NCBI RefSeq assembly: GCF_003611475.1
Contig: NZ_RAXT01000004.1
Span: forward strand, 107,546-171,545
DNA length: 64,000 bases
Origin: Acinetobacter rongchengensis
Lineage (GTDB): Bacteria; Pseudomonadota; Gammaproteobacteria; Pseudomonadales; Moraxellaceae
Direction: 5' to 3'
Both the position numbers and the translations under genes were made by a program. Position 1 is the stretch's first letter; every line of letters starts with the position of its first letter. Below, in pieces: positions 7,833-17,425 of the stretch. Under the pieces are notes generated by a model, which was given only the letters and a program-made list of their open reading frames with translations, ran no database searches and had not been told where the DNA came from.

Positions 7833-9074
7833 ATGAAAACAGAGAGTTCCAAAGCCAACAGTATTTTGATCTCAAGTACCTTGTCTTTTACCGTATGTTT
7901 TATGGTGTGGATGGTCTTTGCCGTTCTCGGTATCCCCATCAAAGAAAAGCTAGGTCTAAGTCAGACTGAGTTTGGTATTTTAGCTGCAATGCCGGTGTTA
8001 TCAGGCTCATTGTCTCGAGTACCCTTGGGGATTTGGACGGATCGTTATGGCGGTCGCATCGTATTTTTTTGTTTAATGTTGTTTTGTATCCCAGCGATTT
8101 TCCTATTGCAGTATGCTCATAGTTATTGGCAATTTCTTGCATTAGGGTTATGGATGGGGCTGATTGGTGGCTCATTTTCAGTCGGGACACCTTATATTGC
8201 TCGTTGGTTTGATCGCCAACATCAGGGCTTTGCCATGGGGATCTTCGGCGCAGGAAATGCAGGCAGTGCATTAAATAAGTTTATCGCACCTGCATTGATT
8301 CTGACCTTCGGCTGGACGATGGTTCCCACCGTTTACACCTTGATTTTATTAGGTGCAGCGATTGTTTTCTGGTTTACCACGTATACAGACCCTGCGCATC
8401 TTGTTCCCTCCAATGTCAAACTATCCGATCAGCTTCGTTTGATGAAAAATCCTGCCGTACTGCGTTATAGCCAATATTACTCAGTGGTCTTTGGTGGTTA
8501 TGTCGGACTGGCGCTCTGGATGGTGAACTATTACGTTCAAGAGTATGGTTTTGATCTTACGCATGCTGCGTTTCTTGCAGCCTGTTTCTCCCTACCTGGT
8601 GGTGTCTTGCGTGCTTTAGGTGGCTGGTTATCTGATAAATATGGTGCGTACAAAGTGACTTGGGCAGTCATGTGGGTCTGCTGGGTTACGTTCTTTATCT
8701 TGTCCTATCCTCAGACGGCGATGGTCATTGAAACGGTCAGTGGTCCTATGCAGTTCAGCATTCATATCAATGCGACATTATTTACGTTCTTATTGTTCAT
8801 CGTTGGTATTGCTATGGCGATTGGGAAAGCATCGGTCTTTAAATTTATTGCTGATGATTTTCCAAATGATATTGGTGCGGTATCAGGTGTTGTTGGATTG
8901 GCTGGTGGTTTGGGTGGATTCTTGCTCCCGATTCTATTTGGGATGCTGGTTGACTTTACGGGAATCCGCTCAAGTGCGTTTATGCTGCTCTACGGCTGTG
9001 TTTGTGTCAGTTTGATCTGGATGCATTATTCATTCAAACCATTACAAAAAAAACAAATTCTTAATCAAGGTTAA
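7833..9074 (+). CDS. narK: nitrate transporter, NarK1 type (MFS)
   Basis: A 12-helix MFS protein of the nitrate/nitrite porter family, 413 residues from the ATG at 7833. The nitrate signatures are visible: GIFGAGNAGSALNKF in the first half and GVVGLAGGLGGFLLP in the second. Arginines in SGSLSRVPLGIW and LPGGVLRALGGW correspond to the substrate-binding arginines of TM2 and TM8. By family knowledge NarK1-type members are nitrate/proton symporters. AGGG at 7821-7824 lies 8 bases before ATG 7833 but only 2 before the earlier ATG at 7827, so 7833 is preferred. The second transporter gene follows after 10 bp. Confidence 0.93.
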   Translation: MKTESSKANSILISSTLSFTVCFMVWMVFAVLGIPIKEKLGLSQTEFGILAAMPVLSGSLSRVPLGIWTDRYGGRIVFFCLMLFCIPAIFLLQYAHSYWQFLALGLWMGLIGGSFSVGTPYIARWFDRQHQGFAMGIFGAGNAGSALNKFIAPALILTFGWTMVPTVYTLILLGAAIVFWFTTYTDPAHLVPSNVKLSDQLRLMKNPAVLRYSQYYSVVFGGYVGLALWMVNYYVQEYGFDLTHAAFLAACFSLPGGVLRALGGWLSDKYGAYKVTWAVMWVCWVTFFILSYPQTAMVIETVSGPMQFSIHINATLFTFLLFIVGIAMAIGKASVFKFIADDFPNDIGAVSGVVGLAGGLGGFLLPILFGMLVDFTGIRSSAFMLLYGCVCVSLIWMHYSFKPLQKKQILNQG

Positions 9075-9084
9075 AGGTGTCATC

Positions 9085-10467
9085 ATGGCTAAAAATTTAT
9101 CAGTTTGGCAACCTGAAAATGAACAATTCTGGAAGCAAACGGGTCGTGCAATTGCTCGGCGTAATCTCTGGATTTCTGTCCCTGCACTCCTTCTCGCCTT
9201 TGCTATTTGGCAAGTCTGGAGTGTATCCGTTGTAAAGTTACCCACCATTGGTTTTGAGTACAGTAAGAATCAACTCTTTTGGTTAGCTGCATTACCTGCA
9301 CTGTCTGGTGCAACGTTAAGGATTTTCTATTCCTTCGTGGTGCCTATCTTTGGCGGGCGGCGCTGGACGGCGATTTCTACAGCGAGTCTTCTCATTCCTG
9401 CGATTGGGTTAGGATTTGCAGTACAAAATCCTGAGACAAGTTATACCACGATGGTCATTTTGGCACTCTTGTGTGGATTTGGTGGGGCAAACTTTAGTTC
9501 TTCCATGTCCAATATTAGCTTTTTCTTTCCAAAATCTGAAAAAGGGAATGCGTTGGGAATTAATGCTGGATTGGGAAATTTAGGGGTTTCGACTGTTCAG
9601 TTCGTGGTACCGATTGTCATTACGTTTGCACTGTTTGGTGCGATGGGTGGTGCATCACAAACTGCGACATTACCTGATGGCTCAACACAACAAATTTGGC
9701 TGCAAAATGCAGGGTTTGTCTGGGTTCCTTTTATTATTTTAGCGACCTTATGTGCTTGGTTTGGAATGAATGATATTGATTCAGCCAAAGCATCCTTTAA
9801 AGATCAAGCGGTGATTTTTAAACGTAAACATAACTGGTTAATGTGCTGGTTGTATATTGGTACGTTTGGTTCTTTCATCGGTTTTTCTGCGGGTTTTGCT
9901 TTATTAACCAAGCAAGTGTTTCCTGAAATTGACCCGACAAAATATGCTTTTTTTGGTCCACTGATTGGTGCATTAATGCGTGTTGTTGGTGGATGGTTAT
10001 CTGACCGCTTCTCTGCGTCCAAGGTCACACAGGCAAGTTTTCTGCTGATGATTATTGCGGTGATTGGTGTGATTCATTTTATGCCTCAAGACGGTGTCGG
10101 TGGTTCATTCTCAGGATTCTTTGCCTGCTTTATGGTGTTGTTTGCAGCAACGGGTGTGGGTAATGCTTCAACATTTGCACAAGCACCACGTATTTTTGCT
10201 GCATTACACCGTAAACATGCTCAGGCGTATGGTTTATCCGAGGCTGAAGCGGATGGAAATGCAACAAAAGAGTCTGCCGCAGTTGTTGGTTTTATGGGGG
10301 CGATTGGTGCATATGGTGGTTTCTTTATTCCAAAAAGTTTTGGTACCTCGATTGATATGACGGGCAGTGCCTACGCTGCACTGATTTGTTTTATCATCTT
10401 TTATGTGTGCTGTATTCTCATCAATTGGTGGTTTTATGCGCGCAAAAATGCCGAAGTACGGTGTTAA
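9085..10467 (+). CDS. narK2: nitrate/nitrite antiporter, NarK2 type (MFS)
   Basis: A second MFS nitrate/nitrite porter, 460 residues. The signatures GINAGLGNLGVSTVQF and VGFMGAIGAYGGFFIPK match E. coli NarK/NarU. R79 in SGATLRIFYSF and the arginine in GALMRVVGGWLSDRF correspond to the two arginines that bind nitrate in NarK. The long loop between the two signatures (about residues 190-215) is typical. By analogy it exchanges nitrate for nitrite and so exports the product of NarG. NarK1 and NarK2 are separate proteins here, with a clear stop between them, unlike the fused form of Paracoccus. A terminator follows. Confidence 0.94.
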   Translation: MAKNLSVWQPENEQFWKQTGRAIARRNLWISVPALLLAFAIWQVWSVSVVKLPTIGFEYSKNQLFWLAALPALSGATLRIFYSFVVPIFGGRRWTAISTASLLIPAIGLGFAVQNPETSYTTMVILALLCGFGGANFSSSMSNISFFFPKSEKGNALGINAGLGNLGVSTVQFVVPIVITFALFGAMGGASQTATLPDGSTQQIWLQNAGFVWVPFIILATLCAWFGMNDIDSAKASFKDQAVIFKRKHNWLMCWLYIGTFGSFIGFSAGFALLTKQVFPEIDPTKYAFFGPLIGALMRVVGGWLSDRFSASKVTQASFLLMIIAVIGVIHFMPQDGVGGSFSGFFACFMVLFAATGVGNASTFAQAPRIFAALHRKHAQAYGLSEAEADGNATKESAAVVGFMGAIGAYGGFFIPKSFGTSIDMTGSAYAALICFIIFYVCCILINWWFYARKNAEVRC

Positions 10468-10525
10468 ATAATCGGAGACTATATTTTCATAACCCATTGA
10501 GAAATTAAAGTTTCATATTTCCAAC

Positions 10526-10559
10526 AAGCACTTTATGATATTGTAAAGTGCTTTTTTTT
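10526..10559 (+). terminator. rho-independent terminator after narK2
   Basis: A perfect 10-bp stem, AAGCACTTTA (10526-10535) with TAAAGTGCTT (10544-10553), runs into a T-run to 10559. It ends the narK1-narK2 transcript, so narGHJI should have its own promoter. Confidence 0.9.
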
Positions 10560-10696
10560 CAAAAGAACTAGCCCACCTCCCCAAAAGTACTTAGTGATTC
10601 CCCTCTCCCATCGCTACCTCTGACCAATAGTTGATTATTTTGCCAATTTGTACAATGACTTCATAACCATTAGACCCGTGACCGACGGAGAGTTTC
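10560..10696 (+). promoter_or_regulatory. putative narG promoter region sharing a motif with the narK promoter
   Basis: CAAAAGAACTAG at 10560-10571 is identical to 7711-7722 upstream of narK. A second related block, CCCCAAAAGTACTTAGTGAT then CCCCTC, follows at 10579-10604. CCAATAGTTGATTATTTT at 10624-10641 parallels CCAATCTGATGAATATTTT before narK and contains a TTGAT half-site. Shared control by an anaerobic regulator and/or NarL is inferred. The ribosome binding site GGAG at 10687-10690 precedes ATG 10697. Confidence 0.45.
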
Positions 10697-13600
10697 ATGA
10701 GTCATTTTTTAGATCGTTTAAACTTTTTGAGTCATACCACCGAGACCTTTTCTGAAGGTCATGGCAGTGTTACCAATGAAAGCCGAGCTTGGGAAAAAGC
10801 ATACCGTAATCGCTGGAGTCACGACAAAGTCGTGCGCTCTACACATGGTGTAAATTGTACAGGTTCTTGTAGTTGGAAAGTTTTTGTTAAAAATGGACTA
10901 ATTACTTGGGAGTTGCAACAAACCAATTATCCTCGTACTCGTCCTGATTTACCCAACCATGAACCACGCGGTTGTCCTCGTGGCGCATCGTATAGCTGGT
11001 ATGTTTATTCTGCACAGCGTGTTAAATATCCAATGATGCGGGGACATCTTGCCAAATTATGGCGCAGTGTTCGTCAAACCCGTGATCCAATTTCAGCATG
11101 GGAGCACATTACCAGCAATCCTGAATTGGCCAATTCCTATAAATCAAAACGTGGTTTAGGTGGTTTTGTCCGTAGTACTTGGGATGAAGCTTATGAGCTG
11201 ATTGCTGCTGCGAATGCCTATACGATTAAAACCTATGGTCCTGACCGTGTATTTGGTTTCTCCCCTATTCCAGCAATGTCGATGGTCAGTTATGCCGCAG
11301 GGAGTCGTTATTTAAGTCTGATTGGTGGTGTACCGCTGTCTTTCTATGACTGGTACTGTGATTTGCCTCCATCAAGCCCACAAATTTGGGGCGAGCAAAC
11401 TGACGTTGCCGAATCCGCAGACTGGTACAACTCAACATTCCTGATGGTTTGGGGATCTAACATTCCAATGACACGTACTCCTGATGCGCACTTCTATACT
11501 GAAGTCCGTTATAAAGGGACAAAAACCGTCGCTGTCTCTGCTGACTATGGTGAAATGGTCAAATTCAGTGATATCTGGCTTGCACCAAAACAAGGAACCG
11601 ATGCGGCTCTTGCGATGGCAATGGGTCATGTGATTCTCAAAGAATTCCATTTAACCAACCCGTCTGATTATTTTACCGACTACTGTCGTCGTCTGACTGA
11701 CATGCCTGTTTTAGTGACATTAAATGCAAAGAATGATAGCTACACGCCAGGATATTACCTACGTGCCAGCCAGTTAAATAATGAATTTAATGAAACAAAT
11801 AATCCGGAATGGAAAACCCTTGTTATTGATGAAAATACAGGTGAACTCGCTGCACCAAAAGGTTCAGTTGGTTTCCGTTGGGGTGAAAAAGGCAAATGGA
11901 ATCTGAAAGATGAGCGAAGCGATGGCACAAACATCAAAGCTCAACTCAGTCTGATAAACCATCATGATGAAGTCATTGATGTGGCTTTTGATTACTTTGG
12001 TGGTAAAGATGCCAATGATGTGATGATTCGCAAAGTCCCTGTGAAAAAAATCCAACTGGAAAATGGCGAAACCTGCTACGTCGCAACAGTATTCGACTTG
12101 TCTGTTGCCAACTATGGTATTGACCGTGGTCTAGGTGGTGGGAATGTTGCAGCCAGTTATGCGGATGATATTCCATATACACCGGCTTGGCAGGAAAAAC
12201 ACACTGGTGTGCCTGCTGACAAGGTCATCCGTGTTGCCCGTGAGTTTGCCCAAAATGCGCATGACAGTCATGGTAAATCCATGGTCATCGTCGGTGCAGG
12301 TCTAAACCACTGGTATCACATGGACATGTCATATCGTGGCATTATCAATATGCTGATGATGTGTGGTTGTGTCGGTCAATCTGGTGGTGGATGGTGTCAC
12401 TATGTTGGACAAGAAAAATTGCGTCCACAAACCGGCTGGGCACCACTTGCCTTTGCATCAGACTGGGTACGTCCATCACGTCAAATGAACGGAACATCGT
12501 TCTTCTATGCGCACACCAGTCAATGGCGTCATGAAAAATTGGGCATGGATGAAATCCTAGCACCGACACAAGGTCATGAACTGACCAATATGTCGATGAT
12601 TGACTACAATGCCAAATCTGAGCGTCTAGGCTGGTTGCCTTCTGCACCACAGCTTTCAGTCAACCCAATCAACATTACCAAAGATGCCAAAGCTCAAGGT
12701 AAAGACGCTGTAGCGTATACGGTTGATGGTCTGAAAAATGGCACGATTGATATGTCCTGTAATGACCCTGACAATCCAGCCAACTTCCCTCGTAATCTCT
12801 TCGTCTGGCGTTCAAATATTCTAGGTTCATCAGGCAAAGGACATGAGTATTTCCTCAAGTACTTACTCGGCACACAAAATGCCTTAATGTGTAATGAAGA
12901 TGGCTGTATTAAGCCACAGGAAATCACCGTACGCCCTGCTGCTGAAGGTAAGCTGGATTTATTGACGGTTCTTGACTTCCGTATGTCAACGACTTGTCTA
13001 TATGCCGATGTGGTACTTCCAACGGCAACATGGTATGAAAAAGATGATCTGAATACCTCAGATATGCATCCATTTATTCACCCCCTCAGTGAAGCGGTAC
13101 AACCGCTTTGGGAAAGTAAATCTGACTGGGAAATCTATAAAGGTCTAGCGAAAAAATTCTCTGAAATTTCAAAAGACTATCTTGGTGTGCAACAAGACAT
13201 CGTGCTCACACCATTGATGCATGATACGCCTCAAGAATTGGGACAACCTTTTGATGCCAAAGACTGGAAAAAAGGTGAATGTGAACCGATTCCAGGCAAA
13301 ACCATGCCAGCCATGACCGTTGTTGAGCGTGACTATGGCGCAATCTACGATAAATATACGTCGATTGGACCATTATTAGAAAAAGTCGGTAACGGCGGTA
13401 AAGGGATCAGTTGGGAAACCAAACACGAAGTCGATATCTTACGTGGACTGAATCAGGTCGAACATCATGGTATTGCCAAAGGTCAACCAAAACTCAATAC
13501 CGCCATTGATGCTGCTGAGATGATTCTGACTCTCGCCCCTGAAACCAATGGTCATGTTGCCGTTAAAGCATGGGCAGCATTATCACAAGCCACAGGTATT

Positions 13601-14398
13601 GACCATACCCACCTTGCCTTACCGCGTGAGCACGATGCGATTCGATTCCGTGATGTACAGGCTCAACCGCGTAAAATTATTTCCTCACCAACATGGTCTG
13701 GTTTAGAGAGTGAAGAAGTCAGTTATAACGCAGGTTATACCAATGTACATGAGTTGATTCCATGGAGAACCATCACAGGTCGTCAACAATTCTATCAAGA
13801 TCACCAGTGGATGCGTGCGTTTGGTGAAGGCTTCTGTGTTTACAAACCTGCGGTCGATCTGAAAACCACAGCGAAAGTCTTAGGACATTATCCAAATGGT
13901 GAAAAAGAGATTGTCCTGAACTTCATCACACCGCACCAAAAATGGGGAATTCACAGTACCTATTCAGACAACCTGCGGATGTTGACCTTATCTCGTGGTG
14001 GTCCACATGTCTGGATTTCTGAAATTGACGCCAAAAAAGCTGGCATTGTCGACAATGACTGGGTTGAAGTCTTTAACATCAACGGCACCATTGCAGCACG
14101 TGTTGTGGTCAGTCAACGTGTACCAGAAACCATGATCTTGATGTACCACGCTCAGGAAAAAATCATTAACGTCCCAGGCGCACAAGTCTCAGGTAAACGT
14201 GGTGGTATCCATAACTCAGTCACCAGAACGGTACTTAAACCAACACACATGATTGGTGGTTATGCTCAGCAGGCTTGGGGATTCAACTACTACGGTACGG
14301 TGGGAACCAATCGTGATGAGTTTGTCATCATTCGTAAAATGACCAAGATCGACTGGATGGATACACCTGTCTCAGGTCATCCCCAACAAGAAGCCTAA
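10697..14398 (+). CDS. narG: respiratory nitrate reductase, catalytic subunit alpha
   Basis: A 1233-residue molybdopterin subunit that reduces nitrate to nitrite on the cytoplasmic side of the membrane. FS0 iron-sulphur ligands are in place: H50, C54, C58 and C93 (STHGVNCTGSCSWK and PRGCPRGASYSW). The molybdenum ligand D222 lies in YDWYCDLPPSSPQ. These positions equal those of E. coli NarG. The length is normal and no Tat signal is seen, as expected for a cytoplasm-facing NarG. It is the first gene of narGHJI, with narH 20 bp downstream. Confidence 0.98.
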   Translation: MSHFLDRLNFLSHTTETFSEGHGSVTNESRAWEKAYRNRWSHDKVVRSTHGVNCTGSCSWKVFVKNGLITWELQQTNYPRTRPDLPNHEPRGCPRGASYSWYVYSAQRVKYPMMRGHLAKLWRSVRQTRDPISAWEHITSNPELANSYKSKRGLGGFVRSTWDEAYELIAAANAYTIKTYGPDRVFGFSPIPAMSMVSYAAGSRYLSLIGGVPLSFYDWYCDLPPSSPQIWGEQTDVAESADWYNSTFLMVWGSNIPMTRTPDAHFYTEVRYKGTKTVAVSADYGEMVKFSDIWLAPKQGTDAALAMAMGHVILKEFHLTNPSDYFTDYCRRLTDMPVLVTLNAKNDSYTPGYYLRASQLNNEFNETNNPEWKTLVIDENTGELAAPKGSVGFRWGEKGKWNLKDERSDGTNIKAQLSLINHHDEVIDVAFDYFGGKDANDVMIRKVPVKKIQLENGETCYVATVFDLSVANYGIDRGLGGGNVAASYADDIPYTPAWQEKHTGVPADKVIRVAREFAQNAHDSHGKSMVIVGAGLNHWYHMDMSYRGIINMLMMCGCVGQSGGGWCHYVGQEKLRPQTGWAPLAFASDWVRPSRQMNGTSFFYAHTSQWRHEKLGMDEILAPTQGHELTNMSMIDYNAKSERLGWLPSAPQLSVNPINITKDAKAQGKDAVAYTVDGLKNGTIDMSCNDPDNPANFPRNLFVWRSNILGSSGKGHEYFLKYLLGTQNALMCNEDGCIKPQEITVRPAAEGKLDLLTVLDFRMSTTCLYADVVLPTATWYEKDDLNTSDMHPFIHPLSEAVQPLWESKSDWEIYKGLAKKFSEISKDYLGVQQDIVLTPLMHDTPQELGQPFDAKDWKKGECEPIPGKTMPAMTVVERDYGAIYDKYTSIGPLLEKVGNGGKGISWETKHEVDILRGLNQVEHHGIAKGQPKLNTAIDAAEMILTLAPETNGHVAVKAWAALSQATGIDHTHLALPREHDAIRFRDVQAQPRKIISSPTWSGLESEEVSYNAGYTNVHELIPWRTITGRQQFYQDHQWMRAFGEGFCVYKPAVDLKTTAKVLGHYPNGEKEIVLNFITPHQKWGIHSTYSDNLRMLTLSRGGPHVWISEIDAKKAGIVDNDWVEVFNINGTIAARVVVSQRVPETMILMYHAQEKIINVPGAQVSGKRGGIHNSVTRTVLKPTHMIGGYAQQAWGFNYYGTVGTNRDEFVIIRKMTKIDWMDTPVSGHPQQEA

Positions 14399-14418
14399 AT
14401 CAAGATAAGGAAAATGAT

Positions 14419-15960
14419 ATGAAAATCAGAGCACAAATTGGTATGGTGCTAAACCTTGATAAATGCATAGGCTGCCATACGTGTTCCATCACCTGTAAAA
14501 ATGTGTGGACAAGCCGTGATGGGGTTGAATACGCATGGTTCAATAACGTTGAGACCAAACCTGGGATTGGTTACCCAAAACAATGGGAAAATCAAAACAT
14601 TCATAAAGGTGGCTGGATTCGCAAATCCAATGGCAAACTTGAGTTAAAGCAAGGAAGTAAGTTAAAAATCTTGGCAAATATCTTTGCCAATCCAAACTTG
14701 CCAAGTATTGACCAATATTACGAACCTTTTACCTATGATTATGAGCATTTACAAAATGCTCCCGAAATGCCGACGCCACCGTCTGCCCGTCCTGTTTCGG
14801 TAATTACGGGTAAAAAAATGGACAAGATCCATTGGGGTCCAAACTGGGAAGATGATCTAGGCGGTGAATTCGAACAACGTGCAAAAGATGAGTTGTTCGA
14901 AGGCATCCAAAAAGAAATGTATTCGACCTTTGAAAATACCTTCATGATGTACTTGCCACGCCTGTGCGAGCATTGTTTAAATCCAGCCTGTGTTGCCTCT
15001 TGCCCATCCGGTTCGATCTACAAACGTGAAGAAGACGGGATCGTCCTGATCGATCAAGATAAATGTCGTGGCTGGCGCATGTGTGTTTCAGGCTGCCCAT
15101 ACAAAAAAATCTACTACAACTGGACCAGTGGTAAAGCAGAAAAATGTGTGTTCTGTTATCCACGTATCGAATCAGGTGAACCAACGATTTGTTCCGAAAG
15201 TTGCGTCGGTCGTATTCGTTATCTTGGTGTTCTTCTCTATGATGCAGACAAAATTGAACAAGCTGCAACCACAGAAGATGAACAAGATCTTTATCAAGCA
15301 CAATTGGATGTCTTCCTGAATCCACATGACCCTGCGATACAAGCAGAAGCCTTAAAACAAGGTATTCCACAATCGTGGGTTGATGCAGCACAAAACTCAC
15401 CTGTGTATCGTATGGCAATGGAATGGAAAGTCGCCTTCCCACTGCACCCAGAATATAGAACCCTGCCAATGGTTTGGTATATCCCACCATTGTCACCGAT
15501 CCAATCTGCCGTAGAAAGTGGTGTGATTGGTAAACATGGTTTAATTCCAGATGTCAAAGATTTGCGTATCCCATTGCAATACTTGGCAAATTTATTGACT
15601 GCTGGAAAAGAAGAGCCTGTTCTGGATGCACTAGAAACCATGCTCACCATGCGTCGATATATGCGCCAAAAGAATGTACCCCAGCCGAATATCAGTGTTG
15701 ATGAAATTCTGCAAGGCACACATCTTACAGGTGAACAAATCGAAGAAATGTATCAAATCATGGCGATTGCAAACTACGAAGATCGTTTCGTGATTCCAAC
15801 ATCACACAAAGAATATGCTGAAGATGCATTTGGTGACAAAGGTGCCTGTGGTTTTAGCTTCGGTAATGGTTGTGCAGATGGCGCATCATCGCAAAGTTTA
15901 TTTGGTCAAAACAAAGCTTCTCCAACGATCTTTTTTAGTACACGGGGAGAGAAAAAATAA
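14419..15960 (+). CDS. narH: respiratory nitrate reductase, iron-sulphur subunit beta
   Basis: A 513-residue electron-transfer subunit carrying four Fe-S clusters between NarI and NarG. Cysteine sets are visible at C16/C19/C22/C26, C183/C186/C191/C195, C216/C222/C226 and C243/C246/C258/C262. W219 in CRGWRMC replaces a cysteine, the known mark of the [3Fe-4S] cluster in NarH. Its TAA shares one base with the narJ ATG (TAATG), indicating coupled translation. Length and order are as in other nar operons. Confidence 0.98.
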   Translation: MKIRAQIGMVLNLDKCIGCHTCSITCKNVWTSRDGVEYAWFNNVETKPGIGYPKQWENQNIHKGGWIRKSNGKLELKQGSKLKILANIFANPNLPSIDQYYEPFTYDYEHLQNAPEMPTPPSARPVSVITGKKMDKIHWGPNWEDDLGGEFEQRAKDELFEGIQKEMYSTFENTFMMYLPRLCEHCLNPACVASCPSGSIYKREEDGIVLIDQDKCRGWRMCVSGCPYKKIYYNWTSGKAEKCVFCYPRIESGEPTICSESCVGRIRYLGVLLYDADKIEQAATTEDEQDLYQAQLDVFLNPHDPAIQAEALKQGIPQSWVDAAQNSPVYRMAMEWKVAFPLHPEYRTLPMVWYIPPLSPIQSAVESGVIGKHGLIPDVKDLRIPLQYLANLLTAGKEEPVLDALETMLTMRRYMRQKNVPQPNISVDEILQGTHLTGEQIEEMYQIMAIANYEDRFVIPTSHKEYAEDAFGDKGACGFSFGNGCADGASSQSLFGQNKASPTIFFSTRGEKK

Positions 15961-16622
15961 TGAATGCCTATAAATTATGCTCTGCCTTACTGGCCTATCC
16001 GTCCAGTGAATTGCAAGCGGCGATCGATCAAGAGATTCTGCCTCAATTAGCACAGCATCCTGATTGGAGTGCCATGTTAATGCCGTTGTTGCGTTATATG
16101 GCAGATACGGATCTGATTGAAGTGCAAGAAAATTATGTTGCAACCTTTGATCGCAATCCAAGCCATTCACTGCATCTTTTTGAGCATTTACATGGAGAAA
16201 ATCGTGATCGTGGTGAAGCGATGGTGAATTTACTTCAGGAATATCAACAACAAGGATTTGAACCTCAGGGATATGAATTACCGGATTATTTGCCGTTATT
16301 TTTGGAATTTTTATCCCTGCAAGAGACTGAACAAGCCACCTATTTACTGAATGAAGCAATTCATGTCATTCATTATGTTGCTGAAAAATTGCATGAACAT
16401 GAATCTAAATATGCAAGTGTACTGGCTTTGGTCGTGAGTTTGGCGACGGTTGAGCCTCAACCACTTACGGTTTCTCCTGTCCGTGATATGGATGAAGCAT
16501 TAGAGATGTTTGGTCCAACAGTCGATGGTGTAGAACCATTATTGACACCAAAACCTGATGATATTCAGATTGTTAAGATTTCTCCACGACGCTCAGTAGC
16601 TGATAATATGGGAGTAAAATAA
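15960..16622 (+). CDS. narJ: nitrate reductase molybdenum cofactor assembly chaperone
   Basis: A 220-residue TorD/NarJ-family chaperone that binds NarG and holds it until the cofactor and Fe-S clusters are inserted. The N-terminus (KLCSALLAYPSSELQ) and the central SHSLHLFEHLHGENRDRGEAM with LPDYLPLFLEFL are the conserved NarJ motifs. It is not part of the mature enzyme. It overlaps narH by one base and narI by one base, in the fixed position between beta and gamma subunits. Confidence 0.96.
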   Translation: MNAYKLCSALLAYPSSELQAAIDQEILPQLAQHPDWSAMLMPLLRYMADTDLIEVQENYVATFDRNPSHSLHLFEHLHGENRDRGEAMVNLLQEYQQQGFEPQGYELPDYLPLFLEFLSLQETEQATYLLNEAIHVIHYVAEKLHEHESKYASVLALVVSLATVEPQPLTVSPVRDMDEALEMFGPTVDGVEPLLTPKPDDIQIVKISPRRSVADNMGVK

Positions 16623-17311
16623 TGAATACTTTGCATCAATTTATTTTTGGGATTTACCCATATATTGCGCTGAGTATCTTCTTGCTCGGGAGTTTAATGC
16701 GCTTTGAGCGTGAGCAATACAGTTGGAAAAGTGAATCAAGCCAGCTTCTGTATCAAGGTCAATTACGACTTGGCAGCATTCTCTTCCATGTCGGAATTAT
16801 TGGACTGTTCTTCGGACATTTATTTGGTTTATTAACCCCTGTTGCCGTATGGGATTCTTTGGGCATTGCGCATGGCTCCAAGCAAATTTTTGCTATGGCA
16901 GCAGGCGGTATCATGGGAACCATTTGTCTTATAGGACTGGTGATTCTTATGATTCGCCGTTTTAGCTCAGATCGTCTGAGTGCCAATACAACTTGGCGTG
17001 ATAAGCTGGTTTTGATCTGGATCTTTGTCACCTTGTTACTGGGCTTATCCACTATCTTTGTCTCAGCACAACATACCGATGGTCATGAAATGGTGTTACT
17101 CATGACTTGGGCACAGCATATCGTGACTTTTAATGGCGATGCAGCATCGTATATTGTCGATGCGAGTTGGTTGTTTAAACTGCATATGTTTATGGGAATG
17201 AGCTTGTTTATTATTTTCCCATTTACTCGTCTTGTGCATGTGTGGAGTGGTTTTGGTTCTGTGACCTATCTCTTTAGAAGCCCTCAATTGGTACGTCGTC
17301 GTCGCCGTTAA
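16622..17311 (+). CDS. narI: respiratory nitrate reductase, cytochrome b gamma subunit
   Basis: A 229-residue membrane anchor with five transmembrane segments that oxidises quinol and passes electrons to NarH. Histidines for the two b haems are visible in LFHVGIIGLFFGHLFG (TM2) and in the last helix (FKLHMFMGMSLFI and PFTRLVHVWS). The C-terminal VTYLFRSPQLVRRR matches NarI. It starts inside the narJ stop (TAATG). A long inverted repeat followed by a T-run lies 14 bp after its stop. Confidence 0.97.
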   Translation: MNTLHQFIFGIYPYIALSIFLLGSLMRFEREQYSWKSESSQLLYQGQLRLGSILFHVGIIGLFFGHLFGLLTPVAVWDSLGIAHGSKQIFAMAAGGIMGTICLIGLVILMIRRFSSDRLSANTTWRDKLVLIWIFVTLLLGLSTIFVSAQHTDGHEMVLLMTWAQHIVTFNGDAASYIVDASWLFKLHMFMGMSLFIIFPFTRLVHVWSGFGSVTYLFRSPQLVRRRRR

Positions 17312-17324
17312 GGATACAACTGAT

Positions 17325-17408
17325 TTTACCGCACGATAAATGTCCATCCATTGCCCCAGAGCTGGTTCAATGTGATGGGCACTATAGTGCGGTAAATTGA
17401 TATTTTTT
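17325..17408 (+). repeat. long imperfect inverted repeat between narI and moeB
   Basis: The outer arms TTTACCGCACGATA (17325-17338) and TATAGTGCGGTAAA (17383-17396) pair with one mismatch. The inner arms TGTCCATCCATTG (17341-17353) and CAATGTGATGGGCA (17368-17381) also pair, with one bulge and a G-T. The whole forms one hairpin of about 70 bases followed by a T-run at 17402-17408. It may be an unusually long terminator or an attenuator between narGHJI and moeB. Confidence 0.6.
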
Positions 17409-17425
17409 ATTCAACGAGTGACAGT

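Noticed and set aside
7833..10467. Possible fused NarK1-NarK2 transporter
   Set aside because: A stop codon, a 10-bp gap and a separate ribosome binding site show two independent genes.
17323..17400. Small cysteine-containing peptide in the narI-moeB spacer
   Set aside because: A 25-codon open stretch exists but has no start codon or ribosome binding site, and its ends are fixed by the inverted repeat.
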